Origin: Sinorhizobium meliloti 4H41
GTDB taxonomy: Bacteria; Pseudomonadota; Alphaproteobacteria; Rhizobiales; Rhizobiaceae
Direction of reading: 5' to 3'
DNA length: 64,000 nt
Assembly: GCF_000375585.1 (NCBI RefSeq)
Contig: NZ_AQWP01000016.1
Coordinates: forward strand, 62,061 to 126,060
Both the position numbers and the translations under genes were made by a program. A model generated the notes under the pieces. It was not told the DNA's origin. It did no database searches and saw only the letters and a list, made by a program, of their open reading frames with translations. Positions 48,501 through 58,244 of the stretch are shown in pieces (position 1 is the stretch's first letter; every line of letters begins with the position of its first letter).

Positions 48501-49196
48501 ATGATGAGAGCGTTACGATTGACTGCGAACGACAGGACCATGCTCTTGGGTTCTCGGTTCTTTGTGCGGCTGCCGCGTTCCACCGGCGAGGCTATCTTGG
48601 AGGACGTGACCGTCTCTACTCATGAGGAGCACGATCTTGTGTTCCACCAGGGTGAGAACATCGATGAGGTTTTTTGGGTTCTTTCGGGTTTGATCCGCCT
48701 TTATAGGGTGGGCAAGGATGGCCGGGAGGCCGATCTGGCCATCCTGCCGATGGGAGAAATGTTCGCCGAAAGCGCCATGTTCCTTGGTAGCAGGGCTACT
48801 GCCAATGCGGAGGCCGCCGAAGCATCAATCATCGCGAGGCTGGACAGCCGCATGCTTCGCAACCTTGCCGTCTCGGATCCGGATGTGGCGCAAGCGTTCA
48901 TAAACCTCCTCTGTCACCGCGCTGAGATAACGGAAGACATTCTTGCGCAGGATCGCTTGCTTACCGGAATAGAACGGGTGGCGAGTTACATACTCAGTCA
49001 ATGCCCGGAGGGTTCGACTAACTTTTCCTTTCGCCTGCCATTTCAAAAGAATGTGCTCGCAGGCAAGCTCGGCCTCGCCCCGGCAGGCTTATCGCGCGCG
49101 TTTTCGGCTCTGCGCCAAGCTGGCGTCACAGTAAGTGGCAGGACAATTGAAATCCGCGACCGGCACGTGCTCGAACAGTTTCAATGTGGCGGCTGA
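48501..49196 (+). CDS. Crp/Fnr-family transcriptional regulator
   Basis: 231 residues with a cyclic-nucleotide-type sensor domain (VFHQGENIDEVFWVLSGLIRLYR, read in parts, and LPMGEMFAESAMF) and a Crp-type HTH (NVLAGKLGLAPAGLSRAFSALR). No Fnr cysteine cluster. The recognition helix (PAGLSRAF) differs from FixK, so its DNA target differs too. It is 78 bp after fixS on the same strand. NnrR/Dnr-type (nitric oxide) or redox roles are possible; the signal cannot be told. Confidence 0.85.
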   Translation: MMRALRLTANDRTMLLGSRFFVRLPRSTGEAILEDVTVSTHEEHDLVFHQGENIDEVFWVLSGLIRLYRVGKDGREADLAILPMGEMFAESAMFLGSRATANAEAAEASIIARLDSRMLRNLAVSDPDVAQAFINLLCHRAEITEDILAQDRLLTGIERVASYILSQCPEGSTNFSFRLPFQKNVLAGKLGLAPAGLSRAFSALRQAGVTVSGRTIEIRDRHVLEQFQCGG

Positions 49197-49249
49197 CCGT
49201 ACGAGCATGAGGGCCGCTCGATGGCGCCTAAACCTAGCCGATTGGCAAC

Positions 49250-49705
49250 CCGACGCGGATCTACAAGAAGAGCGTCCTCGGACCTTACCACCGAGCTAAG
49301 GCAAATAGGCGGGAATGCCACCCAATCTCTGCAACCAAGACAGAGTAGGCTCACCTTCTGTGGCGCAATCAGTTCAAAGCGCTTCCAAGCAAACCTGCCG
49401 CAGGCCTGCCAGTTTGCCGAGTTTGCCTCGCAAGGCCCTGTCCTTCTAAGTCTCGGTCTGCACCTCCTTCCAAGCCAAGGTGATGTCCTCGCGCATCTGG
49501 CTGAAGCAATTATGGCTGACGGACGCCTTAGATCATCGGCCACCTGTCTGCCGGAGCCTGTTGTTTCGCGACCGTTCACGTCCCCGAAGCTAGTAAGCGC
49601 GCATATCCTGGCCACCGGCTCTCCTGCAACATTGTGAAATGAGGTCGCTGCCGCCCAGTCCGCCAATGCCGCATGTGGCTATCTGCGCCTGATCTTGCTG
49701 GCCCA
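49250..49705 (-). pseudogene. decayed NEL (IpaH-type ubiquitin ligase) domain
   Basis: Directly after the stop of the leucine-rich-repeat gene, minus-strand fragments in several frames resemble the NEL domain: HAALADWAAA near its start, then MREDITLAW near the catalytic CED region (Cys replaced by Arg in this reading) and KLAGLRQVCLEAL where LGRQxFRLEAL is expected. Stops and shifts separate them. I infer that the upstream effector was once a full NopM/IpaH-type E3 ligase. Confidence 0.5.
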
Positions 49706-50731
49706 TCAAATGAAGACCTGCGGGCCTGTGTAGTTCGCTGCATGCAGGGCTGCCACTAGATTCGTTAGCGCCCCCTTTGGCAGCGGGTTAGATTCGAGGA
49801 AAACCAGGCACCCAGAGCCCAGCTCAGCGAACAATTTATCGGGCAGGCTGATCAAAAGGTTGCACCTGGCGTTGAGCCTCCGGAGCCCTACGGGAAGGTC
49901 TTTGGGCAGACCGGTCAGCCGATTGTCGGCGGCGCCGAGCGTCTGCAGTCCGGCCGGGAGTTTGGCGGGAAGGTTGGTGAGTTGATTGCCGCTGGCGTTG
50001 AGGGTCTGAAGCCCTTCCGGGAGGTTGTCGGGAAGGCTGGTCAGCCGATTGCCGTCGGCGTTGAGCGTCTGGAGCCCGGCCGGAAGGCTGGCGGGAATGT
50101 TGGTGAGTTGATTGGCGTCTGCGTTGAGGGTTTGAAGCCCGGCGGGGAGATTGTCTGGAAGGCTGGTCAATTGGTTTTCGCCGACGCCGAGCCAACGAAG
50201 CGCATTCGAGAGGACATCGGGCAGCCTGGTGAGTCGGTTGTAGCTGGCCTCGATGGTCTGGAGTCCGGCCGGCAGCGTCTCGGGAAGGCTGGTCAATCGG
50301 TTGTACCTCACGTTGAGCGTCTGAAGCTCCACGGGGAACTCACCCGGCAGTTTGGTCAGCTGATTGCAGTCGACGTTGAGCCGCTGGAGCCCGGCCGGAA
50401 ACTCCGCGGGAAGGGTACTCAGGCCCAGGCATGACAGATTCAGCGCTGCACTGAGATCGCCGGCATTCACCCAAGCGCTGATTCGTCTCACCGCCTCTTG
50501 CCGTCCCTCATTTGCCCCTTGACCCTCTTCGGTAGCCCAGGCGTCCAGGACCAGGCCCAGCGACGTTGCCCGGAGAACGGGGCCGAGATTTGGATGGGCG
50601 GCAGGGCCCGACGAAGGTTTCCTCAAGTTATCGGTGGCTACTGTGCTGAGATCACCGTGGGTGGACGGATATTGCCGGGGGTCTGCTCTGGAAGTATTTC
50701 CTTGGCATGGCTGAGCCTGTCGCGTTTTCAT
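49706..50731 (-). CDS. leucine-rich-repeat type III effector-like protein, ligase domain lost
   Basis: 341 residues. An N-terminal region of about 110 residues is followed by some ten IpaH/SspH/NopM-style repeats of 20-21 residues (pattern LPAGLQTLNADGNRLTSLPD), then the C-cap NPLPKGALTNLVAALHAANYTGPQVFI read in two parts. In NopM-type effectors a NEL E3 ubiquitin ligase domain follows; here a stop comes first. It could still be secreted and bind a host protein. Start ATG 50731 has a modest GAAAGG. No secretion machinery is in the window. Confidence 0.75.
   Translation of the reverse strand: MKTRQAQPCQGNTSRADPRQYPSTHGDLSTVATDNLRKPSSGPAAHPNLGPVLRATSLGLVLDAWATEEGQGANEGRQEAVRRISAWVNAGDLSAALNLSCLGLSTLPAEFPAGLQRLNVDCNQLTKLPGEFPVELQTLNVRYNRLTSLPETLPAGLQTIEASYNRLTRLPDVLSNALRWLGVGENQLTSLPDNLPAGLQTLNADANQLTNIPASLPAGLQTLNADGNRLTSLPDNLPEGLQTLNASGNQLTNLPAKLPAGLQTLGAADNRLTGLPKDLPVGLRRLNARCNLLISLPDKLFAELGSGCLVFLESNPLPKGALTNLVAALHAANYTGPQVFI
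49860..50430. repeat. tandem leucine-rich-repeat coding units (about 60-63 bp)
   Basis: About ten head-to-tail units of 60-63 bp code for the leucine-rich repeats; neighbouring units share runs such as GGAGGTTGTCGGGAAGGCTG, so the array can expand or shrink by slipped pairing. Confidence 0.7.
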
Positions 50732-51217
50732 AATCGGCGCCTTTCTCCAGTGCTGACCAAGGGAGTGTCGGGATGTTGGTCACCGACGACCGTTCCGCTG
50801 GAGACGGCGGCGGCATAACCGCTGATCGGTTCAAGCTCGATAAGCGCCGGAGCGGCAGCCAAGGGCTTCAGGCACGAGCTCATTCCGTATGGAGAACTTA
50901 TTGACTGCCCCGGAGCCTTAGTACTCTAGGATATTCACCAGGGACGCCCAAACCACTGTTGTCACCTCCAGTCTCGTCTGATCGTCTTCATGCAACATTA
51001 CCTCGGATTGGCAAAATTCATTGTTTGGATGAAACGCATCGGCGCGATTGATAGCAGAAGACATGCCTTTCAGGGCTTTGGGGAAGATCTGTCGAACTGC
51101 AAATTGGGTCCCAGAGAAGAATTTTACTGACGTTCGCGCAAATACGCTCAACAATGCGGCCACGGTAGCCCACCGCAAATCCTTCAACTCTGGGCCTTCT
51201 GAAGAGCAGAGTCCATT
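50732..51217. other. intergenic, no supported gene
   Basis: Holds the promoter side of the effector-like gene. A weak, gapped resemblance to a tts box lies near 50832-50850. An 89-codon minus frame (50918-51187) starts with TTG without ribosome site and is not supported. Confidence 0.35.
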
Positions 51218-52015
51218 TTAAGGGCTTGCGCTGGCCATGACATGGCGGCGCGTGTAGGCTTGGGGACTAATGCCCATTTCGATGCGAAACGCATACACAA
51301 AAGCCGATGTCGAGCCGTATCCAAGCTCCATGGCGACCTGTGTCACGCCCAGACCACCGCCGAGAAGCTCTATTGACCGGAAGAGCCGCAGGCGGCGTTT
51401 CCATGAGCGCAGGCTCATGCCAACCTCCGTGTTGAAGCGGCGCGCCAAAGTGCGAGGCGAGATATTCAGTGCCAACCCCCATTCCTCCGGGCTCCGGTCA
51501 TCCGCGGGGTCCAGATAGAGTGCCTCGCAGAGCACGGTCAGCGGCGCATTACGCGGCCATGGCAAAGCCGATCGCAGCGGCTGGACCCGCACAAGCTGAT
51601 CAAGGATGAGGGCGGTCACACGGCCTGGATAGCCGTCCCCTTCCGGCTTGCCCTCGAGCTCTGTGGCCTCGACGATCAAGGCCTGCAGCAATGGCGACAT
51701 CATAAAGAGCGTCGGTACCTTCGGCAGGTTTGCTCCGGCTTCATCCGCAATCCAGAGGCTTCGGAATGCCGCGCCGAGAAGCGAACCGACCCGGTGCACA
51801 ACGCTGGTAGGTAGCCACACCGCCTGATCCGGCGTGATTACAAAGGATTCCGCTTCCGTGTAAACCGTCAGCACTCCGGAGATCGCATAGACCAACTGGT
51901 GCCAGGTATGGGAGTGCTCCGGAAAGTAATGGCGCGCCGGAATGGACTGCGCGCGCACCGTAATCGGCTGAGGAGGACGAAGACCGGGTGGTGCTGTGAT
52001 CGGCTGCCAGAGCAT
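51218..52015 (-). CDS. AraC-family transcriptional regulator
   Basis: 265 residues. N-terminal cupin-like sensor (HYFPEHSHTWHQLVYAISG) and a C-terminal AraC HTH pair (LNISPRTLARRFNTEVGMSL, then VTQVAMELGYGSTSAFVYAFR and GISPQAYTRRH). Likely a single-target activator of a metabolic or efflux gene; the next gene leftward is the decayed effector and the divergent side has no gene, so its target is not obvious. Confidence 0.9.
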   Translation of the reverse strand: MLWQPITAPPGLRPPQPITVRAQSIPARHYFPEHSHTWHQLVYAISGVLTVYTEAESFVITPDQAVWLPTSVVHRVGSLLGAAFRSLWIADEAGANLPKVPTLFMMSPLLQALIVEATELEGKPEGDGYPGRVTALILDQLVRVQPLRSALPWPRNAPLTVLCEALYLDPADDRSPEEWGLALNISPRTLARRFNTEVGMSLRSWKRRLRLFRSIELLGGGLGVTQVAMELGYGSTSAFVYAFRIEMGISPQAYTRRHVMASASP

Positions 52016-52434
52016 GCCAATTCTCCATTTTGGCAGATATGCTACATAGATTGTCGTTCCATTGAAATACAGCCGAATAGAAAAGCTCTAATATCGTCAA
52101 ATCAACGCCAAGTGATCCCACCGCCGGACTCGACCACACCTCGCGCCCAATCGATCGTCTCATGCCTTGTGGAGGCGGATGTCAGAAATCATCGCAAACC
52201 AATGTGCTCGAACCCAGTGCCTGCGCGAAGGGCAACGTTGCGCGGTTGACCATCGCGCAGTCGCTGGAAAATCGACCTGCTGGTCAAAAAAGGCAACGCG
52301 ATCTGGATCCGTTTTTGCGTGCAGCCACGCCGATGGAGGAATCAGCGGGCTGGGGTCGAAGCTTCAGGATCGGCGGACGCCTTTCGGGCCCGAATCCGGT
52401 CGCAGCGTGGACATCAGTATTTGACATCGCAACT
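52016..52434. other. intergenic, no supported gene
   Basis: Short frames only; upstream region of the AraC-type gene. Nothing else seen. Confidence 0.4.
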
Positions 52435-53754
52435 TCAGGCGCCGAGCAGACCGTGCCAGTGCATGTCGCGGAGCGACGGGCGGCGGTGCAGACGGCGGTC
52501 TAGCAGCGCGCGGGCCTTTACGGCCTCGCCGCTCCGCATAAAGGCGAGAAGGAGCATGTCCTCGATCATCTCGCGCTGGGCGCCACTGCCGCCGATGCGC
52601 ACGACCTCGGCCGCAAGAGGTTCCAGGACATGGGCGCAGCCTGCGTAATCCTCCTCCGCAAAAGACAAGGCGGCGCGGCAGATCGCCGGGACGACTGGCC
52701 CGGCGGCGAGGGTTCCGGCGTCGATCAAGCCTGTCAACGCGCTCACCCGCTGTTCGACTGCGGCCCTGTCGCCCGTTGCTGCCGCGATAACGGCCATGTG
52801 CACATCCGCGAAGGCGAAGCCGGCCTTCGGGAAGCATTCTTCGGAATAGGTCGCCGCCGCCGCCCACAGCCCCGCCGGCACCGTGTGGCCATAGGCCTGG
52901 AGTCGCCACAGGAAAGAGGCGGTGTCGCTGACCACGTTGACCGGCATTCCGGCCGTGACCGATGGCTGAATGTAATCCTCGTAGATCGCAAGTGCTCGCT
53001 CCGGATCACCCCGCTCCAGTGCGCCCAATGCTGAGTGCCAGGCGATGTGACCGTGGAGGATGCCGGTGCGGTCGTAGCGAGGCAGCCAGTCTGCGATCAT
53101 CCTCTCGGCATCTTCGCCCGCGCCGCCCTCGTACATGGCGTGCGATAGTGCATGAGCCGCGTTCGCATTGTTGGACCTGAGGTCGTAACCACGCTGCGTG
53201 AGAGCTCGGCCAAGTGGCAGGTTGCCGTTCTCGGCATGGGCCCAGCCCCGGTAGGTGACGAACCACCAATCGTCAGTGTCGAAGTGCCTGGCGTGGCGCT
53301 CACACAGATCCACGCGTGCCTGGTCGTGATCCGCCATCCCCGAGAAGGCGAAGAGCCCGAAGGCGCCGAGAGGCAACGAAAGGATCAGGATATCCCGCGG
53401 CCAGACGTCGGCGTGTGCGAGCGCCCGTTCCAGCGCCTTTGCCGACTGGCCATCGATTGCAAGCGATAGAATTTCCACGTGGCTCCGCTCCCGCTCCGTC
53501 CCGCGCCGGGCGACGATCTCCGCCGCCGTCGCAATGCGCGCCTTTGCCTCGGCCGGCTCAGCGCGGATGGCATGCAGGCGCGCGCGTGCCGCATGGGCGA
53601 GAGCGAAATCCGGATCGGCCGCAAAAGCCTCTTCCAAGGTTTCCGCAGCGCCTGGCCAGGTGGAGAGGAGCAGATCAACCCCATTGCGGTAGCGTTCGGC
53701 CGCGAGGTCGGACGACGTCGAGAGTGGCAGGCCGCGGCTGTCGAGGTGGGTCAT
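52435..53754 (-). CDS. tetratricopeptide-repeat protein
   Basis: 439 residues, almost entirely helical repeats (for example LEEAFAADPDFALAHAARAR, WWFVTYRGWAHAENGNLPLG, HGHIAWHSALGALERGDPER). Similar in length and pattern to StaR-like TPR proteins found beside oxygenases or regulators. No signal peptide, so cytoplasmic. It stands alone; TPR proteins bind partner proteins, and the partner is unknown. Confidence 0.8.
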   Translation of the reverse strand: MTHLDSRGLPLSTSSDLAAERYRNGVDLLLSTWPGAAETLEEAFAADPDFALAHAARARLHAIRAEPAEAKARIATAAEIVARRGTERERSHVEILSLAIDGQSAKALERALAHADVWPRDILILSLPLGAFGLFAFSGMADHDQARVDLCERHARHFDTDDWWFVTYRGWAHAENGNLPLGRALTQRGYDLRSNNANAAHALSHAMYEGGAGEDAERMIADWLPRYDRTGILHGHIAWHSALGALERGDPERALAIYEDYIQPSVTAGMPVNVVSDTASFLWRLQAYGHTVPAGLWAAAATYSEECFPKAGFAFADVHMAVIAAATGDRAAVEQRVSALTGLIDAGTLAAGPVVPAICRAALSFAEEDYAGCAHVLEPLAAEVVRIGGSGAQREMIEDMLLLAFMRSGEAVKARALLDRRLHRRPSLRDMHWHGLLGA

Positions 53755-53888
53755 TGCAGTTTCCTCATACCGGGTTCGGGCGCGGCAGCACTCATACGGC
53801 TGTTGTACGAGATTGCCCTGTGCCTGAATTTCGGCAACCTGCCAAGGGTTGAATTACCGCCAAACTGCGGTTCCGGACGAGACACCTC

Positions 53889-54335
53889 TCAGATAGCCTG
53901 ACCTTCATCGAACCCGTCCGCGACAGCCTTTAAGAGGCCAATGGCCCGGCTTCTAACCTTCGCATCGCCGATACGGGAGAAGGCCCTAATCAGTGCGAGA
54001 CCCTCGTTGCTTGACGCGAAGTCGATAATTTCAGGTTGCAGTCCGGGCTTTACGGCGGTGCTGTCGACGCCGTTCGTGCCGGCGCCCGGCATATCTTCGA
54101 AGAAGTAGGATACCGGTACCTCCAGCGCCTCGGCAATCTGTTGCAGTCGACTCGCTCCGACTCGATTGATGCCCTTTTCGTATTTCTGCACCTGCTGGAA
54201 CGTCACCCCGATCTGCTCGGCAAGGCTCGTCTGTGGCATTTCCATCCAAACTCGCCGCATGCGAATTCGACGGCCCACATGAATGTCAACAGGCTCGGGT
54301 TTCGCCTTTTTCTGTTCAGGGTTCGGACTGAGCAT
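53889..54335 (-). CDS. XRE-family transcriptional regulator
   Basis: 148 residues from ATG 54335, six bases after GGAG. HTH_3 domain VGRRIRMRRVWMEMPQTSLA, then EQIGVTFQQVQKYEKGINRVG, with the conserved SYFFED just after it. This is the PraR-like type of rhizobia, regulators of quorum sensing and surface traits. ATG 54347 is an alternative start. No partner gene adjacent. Confidence 0.85.
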   Translation of the reverse strand: MLSPNPEQKKAKPEPVDIHVGRRIRMRRVWMEMPQTSLAEQIGVTFQQVQKYEKGINRVGASRLQQIAEALEVPVSYFFEDMPGAGTNGVDSTAVKPGLQPEIIDFASSNEGLALIRAFSRIGDAKVRSRAIGLLKAVADGFDEGQAI

Positions 54336-54554
54336 GCATTTCTCCATGTTTCTTCGCGATGGGTATCTCCCCCGACCTATCGCGCTCTGCTGTTGTTCCC
54401 GCCTTGATGCCGATGTTGCGCCGGCATTTCTCATTAGATGGACTCGTTCTATTTATGGTCCAGTGGGCAGGAGTGGCTATTGCCGAGAAGCCGGCCCTGT
54501 ATAGCGGGAAAAGTTCCGCTCTTGAAACCCCATAACTTGGAGCCACGCTATAAA

Positions 54555-55520
54555 CTACCGAACCACTGGCTCGCCATGATAGCGTCGCTTCGACGGTTTC
54601 GAGACGCCAAATCCGACCTCCATCATCAGACGCGGCTTCTCCTTTGCCAACGTGCCCATATGGAAGCCGAATGGATCTTCGACGAAGCCTGAGCCCGCCT
54701 TGCCGGTCAAAGTAATGGCATTTTCCTCGCCGTAGAAGGTCAGGACTTCATCGGCGGCATGGCCGACGAGGAGCGTCAGTTGATGCTTCAAACGCCTGCG
54801 ATTGTGGCTGCCGCGCACGTAGACATGAGGACCGGAAGTGGCATCCACGTCTGTCAGATAGAAGAAGAACTTCAGCATTCGCCAGTCATCGAGGTCGAAA
54901 TGGAACTTGAAGGAAGCACGGCTAAGATCCGCTTCTGAGGCATTTCGAGCCGGGAAGCTCCACCACGTCCTCGTGGTGATCAACCTCGCTTCGCCGCCGA
55001 GATAGTGTCTTGCCACGTTGAGAAGCAGGGGGTCTCGCTGCACGGCTAAGGCGGCGGCGCATTGCAGAATCCGCTCATAATGATGGCCGCTCAAAATAGT
55101 TCGGCCGAAATGCCGCTCGGCTTCGGCATGATCGCCGGCCAGGAACTCGAGCCTGCGTTCGAAATTGCCGAAGCAGGGTGTCTCGTGCCCAAAGCGCGCA
55201 ATTTCCTCTTGAATCGGGCGTGGCAGGGTCAGGCCCGTGAAAATACCTGTTCTTCTCAGTTCCGCCGCGATCGCTTCTGCTTGGAGGTCGCCAAAAATGG
55301 AAGGCGTGGCACTCTTGTCCTGCAGTACGCGTCTTGCGGTCAGCCAATGCGCCTTGCGGAACGGCATCAAGCGCGCCAATAGGAACATCGGCAGCCAAGC
55401 CGGATTCTCCCGCACATCGGTAAGATAGGTGGGAACTCGGGCAGCCATCCGGCGGATCGTCCCGCCGCTGCGGGCGATTGTTTCGAGGTCCTTTGGATCA
55501 GAGTGAGCGGGACTAATCAT
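54555..55520 (-). CDS. PhyH-type Fe(II)/2-oxoglutarate dioxygenase-like protein
   Basis: 321 residues. The iron site is visible as HFD in FKFHFDLDDWRMLKFFFYL and a distal His in DPFGFHMGTLAKEKPRLMM, with Arg in the same helix for 2-oxoglutarate. The block SGPHVYVRGSHNRRRLKH is the PhyH family hallmark. ATG 55520 has AAAGG before it. Members hydroxylate small lipids or amino acid derivatives. A nod box lies 294 bp upstream in the right direction with no other gene between, so this may be a flavonoid-inducible enzyme. Substrate unknown. Confidence 0.8.
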   Translation of the reverse strand: MISPAHSDPKDLETIARSGGTIRRMAARVPTYLTDVRENPAWLPMFLLARLMPFRKAHWLTARRVLQDKSATPSIFGDLQAEAIAAELRRTGIFTGLTLPRPIQEEIARFGHETPCFGNFERRLEFLAGDHAEAERHFGRTILSGHHYERILQCAAALAVQRDPLLLNVARHYLGGEARLITTRTWWSFPARNASEADLSRASFKFHFDLDDWRMLKFFFYLTDVDATSGPHVYVRGSHNRRRLKHQLTLLVGHAADEVLTFYGEENAITLTGKAGSGFVEDPFGFHMGTLAKEKPRLMMEVGFGVSKPSKRRYHGEPVVR

Positions 55521-55813
55521 TCTATTGCCTTTCGTACTTACATATTTACCCGCGCACCGTCGCAAATGACGCACAGCAGATCCCGAAATCCGGGCGATCC
55601 GCCCGCTTAAGCATTCGACTCGGCGAGTGACTGCGAAGATCGCGCGTCGTCATCGCAGAGATCCTAGTCGTCGGGCTTGAGCGTCTCAACATCGTTTTCG
55701 CCTTGGTTTAACTCGGGGCGGATCGTACCCTACGGCACAGTGCCGATGGAGACATCGGAGATGTTCGACCCACCTTCCCTCGCGGGGTGGTTGTCCTAAT
55801 GCAACATCCCGTA

Positions 55814-55863
55814 TGATCGGAAAAAATCGAATGTTTGGATTGAACACATCCAAGCTATGGATA
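55814..55863 (-). promoter_or_regulatory. nod box facing the dioxygenase gene
   Basis: On the minus strand: TATCCATAGCTTGGATG (complete ATC-N9-GAT), then ATCCAAACATTCGATTTT and CCGATC. Only about four fixed bases differ from the consensus, with one extra T in the T run. It points left, away from nodD, to the PhyH-type gene. Confidence 0.85.
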
Positions 55864-56365
55864 GCCGGAAGGTGCCACTTCAGCGTGTGGGGTTCATGCG
55901 AGCGGCGACTTTGCGCGTCGAAATCGGCATGCACCTCATTCGGTTGAAGAGCTTCATGCATATGATCTCTAGGAGCGTCGGATAGCAAGCACTTTCGCGG
56001 GGCGAGTTGAGCCGGGCCGCAGATGTCCTTCAGTTCGCCGTCGCTATCGACCTGAAAATTCAACATGTGTCTGCGGATGTGGATCGTGTTGAACTGCGAT
56101 GCCGCGGCTCAGTATCACGTTTTGCTTGGGCCTTCGTTGAGGCCGATAAAGGCCGGGCAGTTAGAGCTGGTGCAAGAAATTAACGTGCTGTGTGCCCATG
56201 TGCGATGAGCGGCTTATCGGGCCGCAGTAGCGCTATGACGCCAAGCGGACGGGTACGACTGTCATCTGACAGTGCGGGGCCGCCTGCGTACATACGGCTA
56301 CGGCTGCCTTGATTTCGAACAATTGGTATTACTAATAAAGAATGCTGGCAATTTGGGATGGCAAC

Positions 56366-56382
56366 CATCCACGTCATGGATA
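56366..56382. promoter_or_regulatory. NodD half-site before nodD
   Basis: CATCCACGTCATGGATA contains a perfect ATC-N9-GAT palindrome, the NodD recognition core, 9 bp before the nodD ATG. The distal half of a nod box is not recognisable. It would suit autoregulation of nodD. Confidence 0.55.
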
Positions 56383-56391
56383 GATGAACGT

Positions 56392-57396
56392 ATGCGGTTC
56401 AAGGGCCTTGATCTAAATCTCCTCGTCGCGCTCGACGCTTTGATGACCGAGCGTAATCTTACGGCGGCGGCGCGCCGCATCAATCTCAGCCAGTCGGCGA
56501 TGAGCGCGGCCGTTGCCCGGTTGCGCAGCTATTTTCGTGATGAGCTGTTCACAATGGCGGGGCGCGAATTTATCCCGACGCCGCGTGCGGAAGGGCTCGC
56601 CTCCGCAGTGCGCGAGGCTCTGCTGCAGATACAGCTCTCCATTGTTTCCTGGGAGGCGTTCAAACCGGCCGACTCAAATCGCCGCTTTGAAATCGTGCTT
56701 TCCGATTACGTCACGCTCGTGTTTTTTGAAAAGATTGTGGAGCGTGCGGCGCGGGAAGCTCCCGGCGTCAGCTTCGATTGTCTGCCTCCCGCGGACGACA
56801 ATGAGGAGCTTCTGCGGCGCGGCGACGTCGATTTGCTAATCCTGCCCGAAATATTGATGTCGAGCAGTAATCCTCGAGCAAGACTGTTCGACGATGTGCA
56901 CGTCTGTGTCAGCTGTCGCTCGAACAAGCAACTGTCGGAGCCACTTACTTTCGAGAGATACATGTCGATGGGGCATGTTGCGGTCAAGTTCGGGAATAGT
57001 CGAATGCCAGGCCTCGCGGACTGGTATTTGCTGGAGCACGGTCTGAAGAGACGTACCGACGTCGTCGTACAGGGTTTCAGCATGATCCCGCCCATGCTGT
57101 TGGGCACCGAGCGTATAGGAACCATGCCCTTACGGCTGGCGCAGCTTTTCGCAAAAACAATACCCCTGCAGATTGTCGAGCTTCCGCTGCCACTGGCCCC
57201 ATTTACCGAGGCCGCTCAATGGTCCGAGCTGCACGACAGTGATCCGGCCAGTCTTTGGCTGCGCGAGATGTTAGCAGAGGAGGCGTCGCGTATGGCTTCG
57301 CCGCTTGCCACGACCGAGCCCCTCTTCGGCCAGACGAGCACGAGTATTGACCTGCTCACCTCCGATCTGCGAGCTTCATCAGGGCCAACGCTCTAA
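56392..57396 (+). CDS. nodD: LysR-family nodulation regulator NodD
   Basis: 334 residues starting [20 protein letters not shown], the hallmark NodD N-terminus with its winged HTH ([22 protein letters not shown]). Flavonoid-binding domain with [11 protein letters not shown] and [13 protein letters not shown]. At 334 residues it is longer than most NodD proteins (about 308-322), the extra being a poorly conserved serine/threonine-rich tail. ATG 56392 is preferred over the 56272 start because it gives the family N-terminus. Activates nod boxes such as those at 26935, 55814 and 59462. Confidence 0.95.
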   Translation: MRFKGLDLNLLVALDALMTERNLTAAARRINLSQSAMSAAVARLRSYFRDELFTMAGREFIPTPRAEGLASAVREALLQIQLSIVSWEAFKPADSNRRFEIVLSDYVTLVFFEKIVERAAREAPGVSFDCLPPADDNEELLRRGDVDLLILPEILMSSSNPRARLFDDVHVCVSCRSNKQLSEPLTFERYMSMGHVAVKFGNSRMPGLADWYLLEHGLKRRTDVVVQGFSMIPPMLLGTERIGTMPLRLAQLFAKTIPLQIVELPLPLAPFTEAAQWSELHDSDPASLWLREMLAEEASRMASPLATTEPLFGQTSTSIDLLTSDLRASSGPTL

Positions 57397-57854
57397 AAGG
57401 CGGCATGCCACCCTTGCTGGTTCAGGCATCGGACGGCCCGAGCGCGTTCAGTTGATTCGGCTGCCAAGCACCGCTAGGAGCGATTGGAGTTCCGATCGCG
57501 TACCTTCTTCAGATCACACAAGCGAACTCTCAAATTCGCACGCTATCGCGCTTCCGTTAACAATGCTCGCGCACGCATATTCTGTTGACGCAGTTAGCCG
57601 CCCCCCAACTGGTTTGGCGCAGCACTGGGTGGTGGCGCCTGGTCCGGCTGGCTTCTTAGGTTAATCGCGAGATGGTGGCGCTCGGATTTAGCGTTGATTC
57701 CCTTTCGTGTAACATGATGTTGGAAGAATCCAGTTCAGGCGCAAAATAGACATCTTGAATGGTGCGGCATCGCCACCTTCATCAAAAAACCTGTGATCAC
57801 TCCCGCGCCGGTCAGCGGCCAGGGAGCTGTTCTACGATGACGCTAGATTGCAGA
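57397..57854. other. intergenic, no supported gene
   Basis: Convergent spacer between nodD and the toxin gene. No frame with a credible start or motif. Confidence 0.45.
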
Positions 57855-58244
57855 TCACCACAACCGTTTAACGGCTGGGAGGGTATCGAACACCTCGTCC
57901 GCTGAGATCAACGGTGCTCCAAGATCCAACGCACTCGCCGCGAGCAGGCGGTCAAATGGGTCGCGATGCTCCCACTCAAGAGTTGCCCCTTTCAAACAGA
58001 TTTCTGGCGCCAGGGCGGCAATTCTACCACCCTGTTCCACCAGCAAGTTCGGCAGATCGTTGACGAATGGCTTCATCTCCGGCCACTTGCCGATACGAAC
58101 CTTCTGCCCGATCTCAAAAAAACTTATAGGACTGACGAAAACGCTGGCGGCCTCTGTGATGAGAGCGGTTGCCTTGGCCGATAGGCGTGCATCGCCGGTC
58201 AGCGACCATGCCCATGCATGGGTGTCGAGAAGGACAGTCGTCAC
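57855..58244 (-). CDS. vapC: PIN-domain toxin, VapC-type
   Basis: 129 residues. PIN ribonuclease acidic residues are visible in LLDTHAWAWSL, SFFEIGQK, WEHRDPFDRLLAASA and LISADEVFD. GTG 58244 overlaps the antitoxin stop by 4 bp, so this start is chosen over TTG 58259. It would cut tRNA or rRNA when free of its antitoxin and so help keep this DNA in the population. Confidence 0.9.
   Translation of the reverse strand: MTTVLLDTHAWAWSLTGDARLSAKATALITEAASVFVSPISFFEIGQKVRIGKWPEMKPFVNDLPNLLVEQGGRIAALAPEICLKGATLEWEHRDPFDRLLAASALDLGAPLISADEVFDTLPAVKRLW

Noticed and set aside
50832..50850. tts-box-like sequence before the effector-like gene
   Set aside because: Only the GCTTATCGAGCTT core matches and one base is missing within it; too weak to call.
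55686..56066. 126-codon minus-strand frame between the dioxygenase and nodD
   Set aside because: It runs across the nod box at 55814-55863, has no ribosome site and no recognisable domain.
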